A DNA stretch of 64,000 bases. Origin: OMII01 sp947467385. Its GTDB lineage: Bacteria; Bdellovibrionota_C; UBA2361; OMII01. The notes below the pieces were generated by a model. The model did no database searches. It had not been told where the DNA came from and worked only from the letters and a program-made list of their open reading frames with translations. Positions 19,740 to 28,344 of this stretch are shown in pieces. The stretch is from contig JBIKLA010000004.1 of the NCBI GenBank assembly GCA_044360075.1, forward strand, positions 62,001 to 126,000, given 5' to 3'. Each line of letters begins with the position of its first letter. Position 1 is the stretch's first letter. Position numbers and translations under genes: made by a program.

Positions 19740-21088
19740 GCCTTGCGCTTTCGCTCAGGGGCGGAGAGCGCAACACTCTCATGCTCTTTCTTCATGGCAT
19801 CAAGCGCGGCCATGACAGCAGGCGGCGCCTTGATTGGGCCGGGGTCTGAAGAGATCTTTGCGCGCATCGGGTCGACATACTTGCCCTTGTCGAAGAGCGC
19901 ATAATGCAGGTGCGGGCCGCTGGAGAGCCCCGTGCTGCCCACGGCACCGATGACGCTGCCGCGATCGGTGTGTGACCCTTTGCGCAGGCCCTTCGTGATC
20001 CTGCTTAAGTGCATGTACTCGGTCGTGTAGCGCGAGCCGTGCGCAATGCGCACCATGTTCCCGCCTGAAGCGGAGTAGCCTGCAAACACAACCGTGCCTT
20101 CCCCGACGCTTCGGACTGGGGTTCCGGTCGGGGCGGAGAAGTCAACGCCGTGGTGCGGACGCTTTACCTTGAGAACCGGATGGAACCGAGCATTCGAGAA
20201 CATAGAAGAAATTCGGGTGTACTTAACAGGATACCGCAAAAATCCCTTGGTTGGGATCTCGCCCTTCTCGTTGAAGTAGCGCACGGTTCCGCCTTTGCCC
20301 ACATCACGCACGACCGCATACATCTTGCCGCGGATGACGAGTGAGGCGCTCTTAATCGAGCCTACGTCGATGATCTGCCCATCCTCGGTCACTTTCTCGT
20401 CATATGAGATTGTAAACGTATCTCCCGGCTGGAGATCCTTATTGAATTCGACCCGCTCGCCGAGGAGATCAACGAAGTCGTCAACAACATCATACGGAAC
20501 GCTGGCGTTGCTGGCTGAATCAGTGAGGGATGAGTAGATGGTTCCCGACGCTCGGCGCTCGCGGATATTGATACGGGCCTTCTCGATGCGGGATGTATAG
20601 CCGCTGTCGGGGTGCCCCTCTATGACCATGGTATCGCCGAAATTAAGCGAGCGCCTCACCTCGACCACCTCTCCGTCCTTGCGCCGAACTTCAAGAACCT
20701 CGCCAGCCCTGAGCGAGGCGTTTGACTTTCCGTGCTTCGTGAACGCCTTGGCGAAGTCGGCTGCCGCCTTCGGAGCGCCCTTGATAGCTCCCCACAACGA
20801 TGTGAGGGTGGAGCCCTTGGCAACGGTGTGGGTTGCCTCCTCGTTGTCGTCTGCAGGATTGGAGAACGGGTTAACCGGGCTCTGGACGATAATATTGGTG
20901 CGAAGCGGCTCCTCGTATGTGCCGTTAAGGGTATGGAATGGGCTGTCTGCCCCGTAGAGGATAGAGTCAGACGCATGTCGCACATCGAGCGCTCGCAGAA
21001 AGCGCTGTCCGGGGCGACTGGTCGTCACGATGAGAACACCACCCAATAGGACTATCGAGACCCGGGCGGCCCACACATACCTTGCCAT
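19736..21088 (-). CDS. Membrane-anchored M23-family metallopeptidase (LytM-type)
   Basis: About 450 aa from the preferred start MARYVWAARVSIVLLGG. An upstream frame of 23 residues is open but looks unlike protein. One N-terminal membrane helix (WAARVSIVLLGGVLIV) anchors it, and a large periplasmic part follows. The M23 domain near the C-terminus carries the zinc ligands in HHGVDFSAPTGTPV (His and Asp) and GPHLHY (HxH), with the helper motif GNMVRIAHG and TEYMHLSRI. It probably cuts peptidoglycan peptide cross-links during growth or division, or is a degenerate activator if the site is inactive; all visible ligands are present. It is cotranscribed with cinA. Confidence 0.93.
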   Translation of the reverse strand: MARYVWAARVSIVLLGGVLIVTTSRPGQRFLRALDVRHASDSILYGADSPFHTLNGTYEEPLRTNIIVQSPVNPFSNPADDNEEATHTVAKGSTLTSLWGAIKGAPKAAADFAKAFTKHGKSNASLRAGEVLEVRRKDGEVVEVRRSLNFGDTMVIEGHPDSGYTSRIEKARINIRERRASGTIYSSLTDSASNASVPYDVVDDFVDLLGERVEFNKDLQPGDTFTISYDEKVTEDGQIIDVGSIKSASLVIRGKMYAVVRDVGKGGTVRYFNEKGEIPTKGFLRYPVKYTRISSMFSNARFHPVLKVKRPHHGVDFSAPTGTPVRSVGEGTVVFAGYSASGGNMVRIAHGSRYTTEYMHLSRITKGLRKGSHTDRGSVIGAVGSTGLSSGPHLHYALFDKGKYVDPMRAKISSDPGPIKAPPAVMAALDAMKKEHESVALSAPERKRKA

Positions 21089-21212
21089 GCCAGACCGAAT
21101 GTATCCGGTGGCGTAGCCAGAGAACAAGGGGCGACAACGGGCGTTGTGAAATCTCAAACCACCGTTCTGGTCGGATGTTTTAATGTGTACGGGAACCCCG
21201 GAGGCGACGAGG

Positions 21213-21760
21213 TTACCTGGGGAGGTCCTGTTCGATCGCTCGTAACAGTACGCCCCGGGATCCTTGAGATGCTAACGACCAACCCAGGCTCCGCACTGGG
21301 GAAGCCGTCTCGAAAAAGCTGGCCTGGCTCCTCCCCTGGTTCTTACGGCATGCAAGCACCCCGAGAGCGAGCGCCTGCTCGATCGGATGGGCGAATCCAA
21401 GCCCCGGGGCAGCGACGCTTTGTCCCTGCTACTCTCGGGGCATCGCGTGCGCCCCCAGAACGCTTGGGTTGATCGAGGGGGGGGCCTTGCCTTCCCATCT
21501 GGCCGCTCAAGGCCCTGCGAATCTGCCTCCTCGCTCGGGCGACTCAATTTAAGAGACTTCGCGAAATCCTTGGGGGCGACCGCCCGCCTGTCGGCCTGGG
21601 GATAATACTAATCCAGGAGGGCCATAAGAGCCTTGAGGGCATCCGTATCCCCCACGCCCGTAGGAACGTGCATGCTTACCTCGCGGATCGGCTCCTGGGT
21701 CCGCAATCTGTACCTTCTGGCGCTTTCGCACCGTTGCGTCCGCCCTAAGTGAAGAATTTA
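21213..21760 (-). pseudogene. Broken copy E of the local unknown family
   Basis: The approximately 700-bp gap between the M23 gene and ruvX contains, on the minus strand, decayed pieces of the same family as 5418-6200. One frame gives REVSMHVPTGVGDTDALKAL, matching block 1 (LTIPEGVGDIEALVAL in copy B). This frame meets a TAG after LLD and continues openly past it. A run of eight G (plus strand 21477-21484) marks a likely frame change. A second frame then gives AHPIEQALALGVLACRKNQG, matching AIEQALVLAAYTCANDG of copy A, and ends at 21213. A further in-frame TAG lies between. No start codon is present in the first frame, so the 5' end is lost. No alternative gene is supported in this stretch. 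Confidence 0.65.
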
Positions 21761-21833
21761 GCACATGATTGTTCCGCCCTGGGCCGAAGCGGGCTAGAGA
21801 GCAGCCGTGCCGCCAGCTATACTCATTGCTACC

Positions 21834-22229
21834 ATGGTGGTCATCGCTCTTGATATTGGCACAATACGAGTCGGCTGCGCCGTAGCCGATGACTCGGTGC
21901 GGATTCCGTTCCCAGTCGCCGTATGGCCGCGCGCCAAGTACAAGGCAGAGCAGGAGATCTTAAAGCTTATCATCGAGCGCAAGGCTGCGCTGCTGGTGGC
22001 GGGGCTGCCTCTGGGGCGTGACGGGGAGCGCACGGCTATCTGTGATTCGATCGAGTCGTTCGTTCGTCGTCTTGCGAAGAGGTCCCCGATCAAGATTGTA
22101 TACGTTGATGAGTCGTTCTCGTCGCAGGAGGCTGTCCAGCGCCTGGTGCAGGCGGGAGGCGACACCTCAAAGGATGTCGACGCGCTGGCTGCGTGCCTTA
22201 TCCTTGAGCGATACTTTGAACGTAACTGA
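21834..22229 (+). CDS. ruvX: YqgF/RuvX-type Holliday-junction resolvase-like protein
   Basis: RNase H-fold protein of the YqgF family, implicated in pre-16S rRNA 5' processing. The core starts MVVIALDIGTIRVGCAVADD, where the first catalytic Asp is in LDIGT. Other family positions are LLVAGLPLGRDGE, YVDESFSSQEA (catalytic Glu) and DTSKDVDALAACLIL (last Asp). An upstream ATG/GTG at 21807 is in frame, but the ATG at 21834 fits the family start. About 132 aa. It is followed 17 nt later by mltG, a frequent bacterial pairing. Confidence 0.92.
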   Translation: MVVIALDIGTIRVGCAVADDSVRIPFPVAVWPRAKYKAEQEILKLIIERKAALLVAGLPLGRDGERTAICDSIESFVRRLAKRSPIKIVYVDESFSSQEAVQRLVQAGGDTSKDVDALAACLILERYFERN

Positions 22230-22246
22230 ACCCCGAGGCCCTAACC

Positions 22247-23299
22247 GTGCTGCGTAGGATAGCTCTCACCTTCCTCTACGTCTTCGTGCCGCTCGCCGTT
22301 GTCGGCGTGTCGTATCGTGCGCTGGAATACTACCTTCTGGACCCTGCCAAGCCAGGGGACACCCAAACCGTGCCGATCGAAGTCACTCCAGAGAAGAGCT
22401 TCCGTGAGTTCGCAAAGGAGCTTGAGTCCAAGGGGCTCGTGCGGACGGCCCTGTCGCTGCGGGCCATCGCCCGATTCAAGGAGCTCGACAAGGACCTCAA
22501 GGCTGGAGAGTACGAACTATCTCCGTCGATGACCCCTGAAGAGATTCTCGCAAAGATCGTTCGGGGCGAGATGGTACTTCGGCGTGCCACCATCAAGGAG
22601 GGCACACGCGCTCTTGATATGGGCCCCCTCTTTGAGGCCGCCGGAATCACGACGGCTGCGGAATTCAACGCGGCGCTCTCCGACCAGGAGCTCATAAAAC
22701 AGCTCAACGTGCCGGCGGCGTCTTTTGAGGGGTACCTCTTCCCCGAGACGTACCAATTTCCCCGCAACACCCCTGCAAGAAAGGTCATCACCGCAATGAA
22801 GGGGCAGTTTGACTCCCACTGGTCGCCCGAATGGGAGGATCGCCTCAGGCTTGTTGGTCGCTCAAGGCACGAGGTCGTGACTCTTGCCTCGATCGTCGAG
22901 AAAGAGTCTGGGAACGTCGATGAGCAGCCGAAAATAGCGGGTGTTTTCTTCAACCGCCTGCAGCTAGGGATGAAGCTCCAGGCAGACCCGACAGTTATCT
23001 ACGGGATCGAAAACTTCAACGGAAACATAACAAAGGAAGATCTGCAGCGCCCGACGCCGTACAACACCTACGTCATCCCTGGTCTCCCTCCTGGGCCGAT
23101 ATCGAACCCAGGCCGCAGTGCGCTCAGCGCAACGCTTTTTCCAGAGCGGTCCAGCTATCTCTACTTCGTCGGAAACGGAAAGGGCCGTCACGTCTTCTCT
23201 GATACACTCTTTGACCACAACAATGCGGTGAACGAGTTCCAGCGCGGCGGCGGCGCTTCGGCACCAACCGAGGCCCCCACCTCCACCCCGGTTCCGTAG
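22247..23299 (+). CDS. mltG: Endolytic murein transglycosylase MltG
   Basis: Inner-membrane lytic transglycosylase that trims nascent glycan strands. 350 aa. The N-terminal membrane helix TFLYVFVPLAVVGVSY is followed by a LysM-like region (SFREFAKELESKGLVRTALS, LKAGEYELSPSMTPEEILAK) and the YceG catalytic core. The catalytic Glu is in LASIVEKESGN, with downstream FFNRLQLGMKLQADPTVIYG and PYNTYVIPGLPPGPISNPG as strong signatures. The C-terminus is a short Pro/Thr-rich tail. Confidence 0.97.
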   Translation: MLRRIALTFLYVFVPLAVVGVSYRALEYYLLDPAKPGDTQTVPIEVTPEKSFREFAKELESKGLVRTALSLRAIARFKELDKDLKAGEYELSPSMTPEEILAKIVRGEMVLRRATIKEGTRALDMGPLFEAAGITTAAEFNAALSDQELIKQLNVPAASFEGYLFPETYQFPRNTPARKVITAMKGQFDSHWSPEWEDRLRLVGRSRHEVVTLASIVEKESGNVDEQPKIAGVFFNRLQLGMKLQADPTVIYGIENFNGNITKEDLQRPTPYNTYVIPGLPPGPISNPGRSALSATLFPERSSYLYFVGNGKGRHVFSDTLFDHNNAVNEFQRGGGASAPTEAPTSTPVP

Positions 23300-23306
23300 C
23301 GCAGAT

Positions 23307-25475
23307 ATGGAGCATCCAATCTCCAAGCTGCTACTTGATGTCATGGCGCGCGAAACGCGCAACCGCAGAATCGCGCTCGTACTGATCGGCGCTACAGCCA
23401 CGTGCGGCGCCGCCGTCATCGCAGTTTCCGTCGCCCTCTACCCACCAGGCATCGCTCTCGGCGCCTGCGCGCTCGTTGTGGCCTGCCTCGCCGCAGTCTT
23501 TAGGGACACCGTCCGACCCCTCTCTGTTTCTGCCGCTGAGGCGGCGCTCCTCCTCGACAGGACCCTCCCAACCGGCGATCGAGTCGGCGCGCTCTTGCAC
23601 CTTCAGGCTTCCACCGACCAGGGCGGCGGGCCACATGCCCAGCTTATCGCCCACCAGCTCTCAGCCATCCTTGTGTCGGCCCCGCCCGCGCAAGAGATAG
23701 CCCCTCTCACGCTCTCGCCGTCCGAGCGCCGGGCGCGCATCCTGACCCCCCTTCTTGCTGCGGTCTTCCTGCTGCTTGTCACCTTCCGTCCGGTGCCGCC
23801 CCAGTTCGCAATAGCCGACAACATCGAATCGATCGTCTCAGAAAACCCGTCACTGCCCGCGCCGTTGCGAGAGCAGGCTCTCAATCTCGTCGAGGCCATA
23901 CGGGAAGCCCCTCAGAACGTTGAGCAGCTGCGAGATGAGCTTAATCGCACGCGCGACGAGGTTTCACAGGCGCTGAGCGAAATAGGCGGGCGCGGTGATG
24001 ACGTTGATACCATTCTCAAAAATGAGCAGGCCTCGCGGCCAGCCCGTAACGTTCCGCAGCAACCGGCTTCCTCAAAGGGCCAGCCTCCCACGCCGACACC
24101 GAAACCGAAGGTGCCTTCAGCGCAGCGCCAGGAGCAGCAGAAGCAGCCATCTGCGCTGGAGGACCGCAGCAACGATACGACGGGCGGGAAGCCGCCGCCG
24201 CAAGACAACAGCGAAAGCTCCCAATCGAGCGGCGACAAACAACAGAATGAGAAGCAGGGCGAACAGGGTGGCTCCGGATCGGGGGCACCCAAGGAAGATT
24301 CGGGCAACAGCAACAAAGATGGCGGCTCAAGGAGCGAGCAGGGGACAGAGGAGAAGGAGTCGCAAGGAGGCGGCGGTTCCCAATCTGGCGACGGAGAGCA
24401 GTCCGCCTCGGGCGATTCGCAGCAGGAGCAGCAAGGCGGAGGTTCACAGGGCCAAGGCTCACAGGGCGAAGGCTCGGGTGACGGCAAGGGCAAGGGCGGA
24501 CAGAAACCTGGCACCGATGAAAGCAAGGGCGAGGGGCAAGGGCAGGGAGATGGCGCCTCTCAAGGCAGCGGCTCTGGCGGCAAGGAGGGCGGAGAGAAAA
24601 AACCTGGAGGCTCTCGCTCGGAGCGCGGCGAGCAGGGAAGCGAAAGTAGCTCCTCGCAGGGCGGCGAGAGCGGCTCTCAGGGCCAGTCCCAGGGCTCAGG
24701 GCGTGCAGCTAAGGGAGATTCATCTCAACAGGACCTTGAGAAGCTCAGCAGCGCACTCAACCAGCTAGAGCAGCAACTCGACCAGGAGCAGCAAAAAGAG
24801 CAGGGAGAGGGCTCATCTTCTGCCGGCACCCAGAAGGAGCAGAAGCAGCAGGGAAAAGAAGGGCAGGGCAAATCACAGCCCCAGGGTGACAAAAGTGGCG
24901 AGAAGGGAGCAGGGGCACAAAGCTCAACCCGTTCCCAATCCGATACGCAGAACCAGAAGGGCTCTGGCGAGCAAAGTGGAGAGAGCCGCTCAAAGAAAGA
25001 GGGGCAGGGCAACACCAAGGACGCACAGAGCAGCGCCCAACAAGGCAGCCCTACCGAGCAAAAAAAAGATGATGGGGTAGGGGACGAGGCTACCTCACAG
25101 AAAGGACAGCCATCTAACAGCGACAAGCCGCAGGAGAGCCCGGAGTCTTCAAGCAAGAAAGATGGCAAGCGCGACAGTTCCGGCGATCGCTCTGCGATGC
25201 CCGATCGCAACGCGCCGCCGAAGGAAGGCGGCTTCTCAGACCGAGACCCCGGACCAGGGCTTGGGGCGAACCAGTCCTTCAACGAGTCAAAGATTGAGGC
25301 CCGCGAGGAACAGGTCGACCAGCGATTTACCGGCGGGGACTCGAGCCTTGAGAAGAGCTCTCAGGAGGCCCAGGCTAAGACGTCGATTGAGGACTTAACG
25401 ATCGCAAAGCCCAAGAGCTCCGTGCAGCGCGGTGAGCAGCCGATACCCCTCGAGTACCGCGATCTACTAAAGTAA
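23307..25475 (+). CDS. Large membrane protein with a very long low-complexity Gln/Gly/Ser/Lys/Glu region (Bat-cluster associated)
   Basis: 722 aa. Residues 1-200 hold two or three membrane helices (about 22-65 and 148-165). A charged helical stretch (LVEAIREAPQNVEQLRDELN) follows, and then residues of roughly 255-640 are almost wholly Gly, Ser, Gln, Lys, Glu and Asp. The C-terminus ends EQPIPLEYRDLLK, a tail also seen in membrane proteins (DUF4175-like) coded beside MoxR/Bat genes. That assignment is from memory of the pattern and is tentative. It begins 7 nt after mltG. A decayed copy of its last codons and the adjoining 3' sequence lies near 28345-28489, just before moxR. This suggests it was once directly upstream of moxR. 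Confidence 0.8.
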   Translation: MEHPISKLLLDVMARETRNRRIALVLIGATATCGAAVIAVSVALYPPGIALGACALVVACLAAVFRDTVRPLSVSAAEAALLLDRTLPTGDRVGALLHLQASTDQGGGPHAQLIAHQLSAILVSAPPAQEIAPLTLSPSERRARILTPLLAAVFLLLVTFRPVPPQFAIADNIESIVSENPSLPAPLREQALNLVEAIREAPQNVEQLRDELNRTRDEVSQALSEIGGRGDDVDTILKNEQASRPARNVPQQPASSKGQPPTPTPKPKVPSAQRQEQQKQPSALEDRSNDTTGGKPPPQDNSESSQSSGDKQQNEKQGEQGGSGSGAPKEDSGNSNKDGGSRSEQGTEEKESQGGGGSQSGDGEQSASGDSQQEQQGGGSQGQGSQGEGSGDGKGKGGQKPGTDESKGEGQGQGDGASQGSGSGGKEGGEKKPGGSRSERGEQGSESSSSQGGESGSQGQSQGSGRAAKGDSSQQDLEKLSSALNQLEQQLDQEQQKEQGEGSSSAGTQKEQKQQGKEGQGKSQPQGDKSGEKGAGAQSSTRSQSDTQNQKGSGEQSGESRSKKEGQGNTKDAQSSAQQGSPTEQKKDDGVGDEATSQKGQPSNSDKPQESPESSSKKDGKRDSSGDRSAMPDRNAPPKEGGFSDRDPGPGLGANQSFNESKIEAREEQVDQRFTGGDSSLEKSSQEAQAKTSIEDLTIAKPKSSVQRGEQPIPLEYRDLLK

Positions 25476-25545
25476 TTGCGCTCTCTTCGTTGACTGGTCG
25501 AGGCAGGTCCGATACCGCCACGGGATGTCTGATGCTCGAGCTTGA
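25394..25545 (+). repeat. Long direct repeat, left copy
   Basis: About 150 bp covering the last 27 codons of the 722-aa gene and 70 bp beyond. It is nearly identical to 28345-28489. The repeat includes GCGGTGAGCAGCCGATACC and the non-coding GCTCTCTTCGTTGAC and CAGGTCCGAT segments. Confidence 0.9.
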
Positions 25546-26332
25546 GCAGAACTAGAAGCTCAAAAGGTATGGGTGGGAGTTGTCCCCGCTGGCCCACGTC
25601 TCATGGGAATCTCTCACAAGCCTGCCGTGCGATGGGGCGTGAATGTTTCTCCCCCGTAGCCGGGCTACAAGGGAAGGGAAAAAGGGAAAAGGTAAAGGGA
25701 ATTCAGCTCGCCGTTCACCGCCGAGTGGTCGGCTTGCAACTCAGTGCCGGAGGTACATCAAAAATGGGGGGCCACAGAGGACGCAGAGGTCCACAATGGA
25801 ACATCTACTTGTGAGTAACGCGCTACCCGTATTCTACGGCACCATTCTACTGCTGCGCATCTCGCGACTTATCACTTTTGCATGGGGTTTCTCGATTTAG
25901 CTCTCATGCTGAGGCTTGAGGCGTTCCGCTTGAGTCTTCTGGACTTCGTTTCTCAAGTCCCCGTCACTACTAGTGAGAAAATACTCGCCGGCCCGTATTT
26001 CTATTCTAGCCTGACGTGCTTCATGGCTGTGCGCTCATTAGGATTCGTGTATCTCCGACACAGTAGATTCCTTAGATGCCCCACAGATGTTCTACTTTTA
26101 GATCTCTCCGACGGAGCGGCGCTTGGCGCTCCCGAAGCCCCACCCCTATGCATCACCCCTCCCCAGACGGAAGCTGCCCTTACAATTATTGGGGAAAGCC
26201 ACTGTCTTGACACCCCTCACCCCCTACACTACAAGCCATTGAAAAGGGGGGGATACACCTCGCCCTCAAAGGCTCGGGCAAGGCGAATCACCGAGTCCCT
26301 ACATTTGTAATCGGTCGAGGAGAATAATTACC
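25476..26332. other. Long gene-poor stretch at the left side of the inserted segment
   Basis: 857 bp without a convincing gene. It starts with the non-coding end of the direct repeat. It then has purine-rich runs (25675-25710) and CCACAGAGGACGCAGAGG, which resembles a repeat common in intergenic DNA of many bacterial genomes. There are small hairpins such as GTAGCCGGGCTAC and 25941-25960. Open frames here (e.g. 25882-26310) have no recognisable protein character. Base composition is lower in GC than the flanks. A possible promoter for the next gene lies near 26207-26235. Confidence 0.6.
26207..26235 (+). promoter_or_regulatory. Possible sigma-70 promoter for the exported protein gene at 26333
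   Basis: TTGACA (26207-26212), a 17-bp spacer, then TACAAG (26230-26235), about 98 bp before the ATG. The -35 is perfect and the -10 is poor (4 of 6). Confidence 0.35.
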
Positions 26333-26869
26333 ATGAAAAAAGTCGTCCTTGTTGTATCCACGTTGATGCTGTCTTGGAGTGCGATGTGCCAGGCTGAAGA
26401 GAAAGAAATTCTCATGCCTGCCATTGCGGTGTCGGTCTCTGATGCAAAGGAGCTGCGCGAGGTGAATAAGCTGCTGAAACAGGAGCAGGTCCTGCAAGAG
26501 AAGATCATGGCGAAGGAGGGATTGACGCATGTTCAGCCCGAGCTGCCAAAGTACAACGTGATTAGCGACAACAGTGTGCGCGCGCTACTCAGCCAACTTG
26601 ACTACACGAACCTTGCGCTCAAGCTTGGGGCACCTCTTCCTGCTCGGCCAGATCTGCCAAGCGGAACTCCCTTTGAGAACAACCGCTTCTTGCACGCCTA
26701 CAACAACCTCATTCTGCGCAGCATCGCCCAGCACCTTGGGCTACCGGTTCCAGCCAAGCCCGACCTCTCTGGGAAGGATAACGTTGAGGATCAGTGCTAC
26801 GCCTTAGTGCGCGAGAACAAGGACGTTCTGCGCAGCATTGGCGTGAAGCGAGGATCGATAACTCGCTAA
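26333..26869 (+). CDS. Small exported protein with an internal Pro-rich repeat, unknown function
   Basis: 178 aa with a signal peptide (MKKVVLVVSTLMLSWSAMC, cleavage probably near CQAEE). The mature part has a charged helix (EVNKLLKQEQVLQEKIMAK) and two copies of a repeat of about 34 residues ending LGAPLPARPDLPS (98-110) and LGLPVPAKPDLSG (135-147). Not recognised. A good ribosome-binding site GAGGAG precedes the ATG. It ends one base before the start of the adenylate-forming enzyme gene, so the two are surely cotranscribed. Both lie inside the segment bounded by long direct repeats. Confidence 0.78.
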   Translation: MKKVVLVVSTLMLSWSAMCQAEEKEILMPAIAVSVSDAKELREVNKLLKQEQVLQEKIMAKEGLTHVQPELPKYNVISDNSVRALLSQLDYTNLALKLGAPLPARPDLPSGTPFENNRFLHAYNNLILRSIAQHLGLPVPAKPDLSGKDNVEDQCYALVRENKDVLRSIGVKRGSITR

Positions 26870-26870
26870 A

Positions 26871-28100
26871 GTGCCAACTCTAAACGAAGAGGTGTTCGGT
26901 AGCATCGCTGCCCTATGCGCGTATGCTGCCGAACACAGCCCTTTTTATGCCCGCACCCTTCGTCCTGTGCGGAGCTGGGACGACTTTTACTCGCTTCCGA
27001 TCTTAACCGGCGATGACCTCCGACGGCACGTCAACGCAGACGGCACCGGAGATCTCCTCACCGGACCCACCCGCGGCTCGCTAGTCGTCAGCACATCAGC
27101 CACGAGCGGGGCGCGGAAGATTGTTCATCGTGAGTTCGCCGACCAGCATCGCGTTTCGGAGGGGCTTGCGATGGCGATGCGGCTCGCTGGATTCACGGCG
27201 GATGACCGCATAGCAAACATCTTTCCCCCCGGCGGTCTCTTGGCCGCTTGGATTGGGGCGCATGAGGCTATTGAGAAGCTCGGTGCAACGCTCCTTCCCC
27301 TTGGGACGACGCTGCCTCTTGATGTTGATGAGCAGGTGAAGCTCCTCACCTGCTTGCGCCCCACAGCTATTATCAGTGCGCCCTCAACGCTGGTGCGACT
27401 GATAGAGGGCGGGCTGCCTCCGATTCCCTCCGTGCTGTGCGGCGGCGAGACGCTCTTTCCTGAGACGCGGGCCTTTATGGAGAAGGCGCTTGGGGCTGAG
27501 ATCGCACTCGTGTATGGGAACGTAGAGTGCGGCACGCTTGGGGTGCAGTGTGAGGCGCTCCGTCGGACGCAGCGGTATCATGTTCTCACGCGAGATGTTT
27601 TTATTGAGATCGTCGACCCGGTAAGTGGCATGCCCGCCAACGAGGGAGAGATCCTCGTCACACACTTACACCGGCGTATACAGCCGCTCATCCGCTACCA
27701 CGTGGGAGACCGGGTGCGTCGCGTTGATTCTCCATGCGGCTGCGGCCTTGCGCTCCCCGTAATTGAACTAGAGGGGCGGGTTGAGGAACTTGAGGTAGTC
27801 ATTGGCGATGTTTCTTTGAGTGCTGACCAAGTGGTGGCTGCTGTCCGTGATGTGCCGGGGATCGGTGAACGGTTCCAGATGCGCGTTCAGTGTCTTAACA
27901 AAGGGGACCAAGTTAAGATCCTATTTGAGGGGGAAGGGGTGTCGGCTGAGACGGTGCGCGCTGCGCTGCTGGGGAGGGAGCCAGCGCTTCGTGCGCTTGA
28001 AGACGGAGGCGCCCTGGTCATCGAAGTAGTCAAGCGGGGCGCAATCCCCACCACCCTCGCGGGGAAGACGCCACGAATTGTGGATGAGCGCTTGGGCTAA
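26871..28100 (+). CDS. PaaK-like adenylate-forming enzyme (phenylacetate-CoA ligase family), substrate unknown
   Basis: 409 aa, close to the family length of about 430. Visible motifs are the phosphate-binding STSATSGARK (74-83; family TSGTTGxP, slightly degenerate), LCGGETLFPETRAFMEKALG, YGNVECGTLGVQC, the IRYHVGDRV motif with Asp, and PCGCGLALPVIELEGRVEE. The last matches the CPCG-R-P-x-I-x-x-I-x-GR element of PaaK-type ligases. These enzymes activate an aryl or acyl acid as AMP ester and often pass it to CoA or a carrier; nothing here fixes the substrate. The GTG start is one base after the preceding stop. No carrier protein or thioesterase is adjacent. Confidence 0.85.
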   Translation: MPTLNEEVFGSIAALCAYAAEHSPFYARTLRPVRSWDDFYSLPILTGDDLRRHVNADGTGDLLTGPTRGSLVVSTSATSGARKIVHREFADQHRVSEGLAMAMRLAGFTADDRIANIFPPGGLLAAWIGAHEAIEKLGATLLPLGTTLPLDVDEQVKLLTCLRPTAIISAPSTLVRLIEGGLPPIPSVLCGGETLFPETRAFMEKALGAEIALVYGNVECGTLGVQCEALRRTQRYHVLTRDVFIEIVDPVSGMPANEGEILVTHLHRRIQPLIRYHVGDRVRRVDSPCGCGLALPVIELEGRVEELEVVIGDVSLSADQVVAAVRDVPGIGERFQMRVQCLNKGDQVKILFEGEGVSAETVRAALLGREPALRALEDGGALVIEVVKRGAIPTTLAGKTPRIVDERLG

Positions 28101-28272
28101 GAGACATAAAAGACAGGTAGTGCGTTCATCTCTGGTGTAGATGGTGCATGGCGTCTCCGTTGCTGCGCTCTTAAGAGAGCTTTCACTCTAGGAGGGTGGA
28201 GAAGTGTTGTGGGGTTGTAGCACCGCACCAAAGGGTTTCACCAAAGGGTTTTTAGGGAGATAACCCGCACCA

Positions 28273-28333
28273 GGGGGGTGACGTGTGGCCCTGTACCGGA
28301 ATAGCAACCCCGAATTAGCAAAAGTGACCCCCC
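28273..28333. mobile_element. 61-bp inverted-repeat element, possible insertion-sequence remnant
   Basis: GGGGGGTGAC (28273-28282) and GTGACCCCCC (28324-28333) are perfect 10-bp inverted repeats. Between them, CCGGAATAGCAA and CCGAATTAGCAA form an imperfect direct repeat. Multiple short repeats with GTGACC at the tip resemble IS21-type ends; that relation is an inference and no transposase is present. Confidence 0.4.
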
Positions 28334-28344
28334 ACTCCTCAAGT

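Noticed and set aside
23912..24526. Cys/Pro/Ser-rich frame opposite the low-complexity region
   Set aside because: Exact complement of the Gly/Ser/Gln repeats, no independent support.
25882..26310. 142-codon open frame in the inserted segment
   Set aside because: Mixed composition, no ribosome-binding site, no recognisable domain and low-GC repetitive surroundings.
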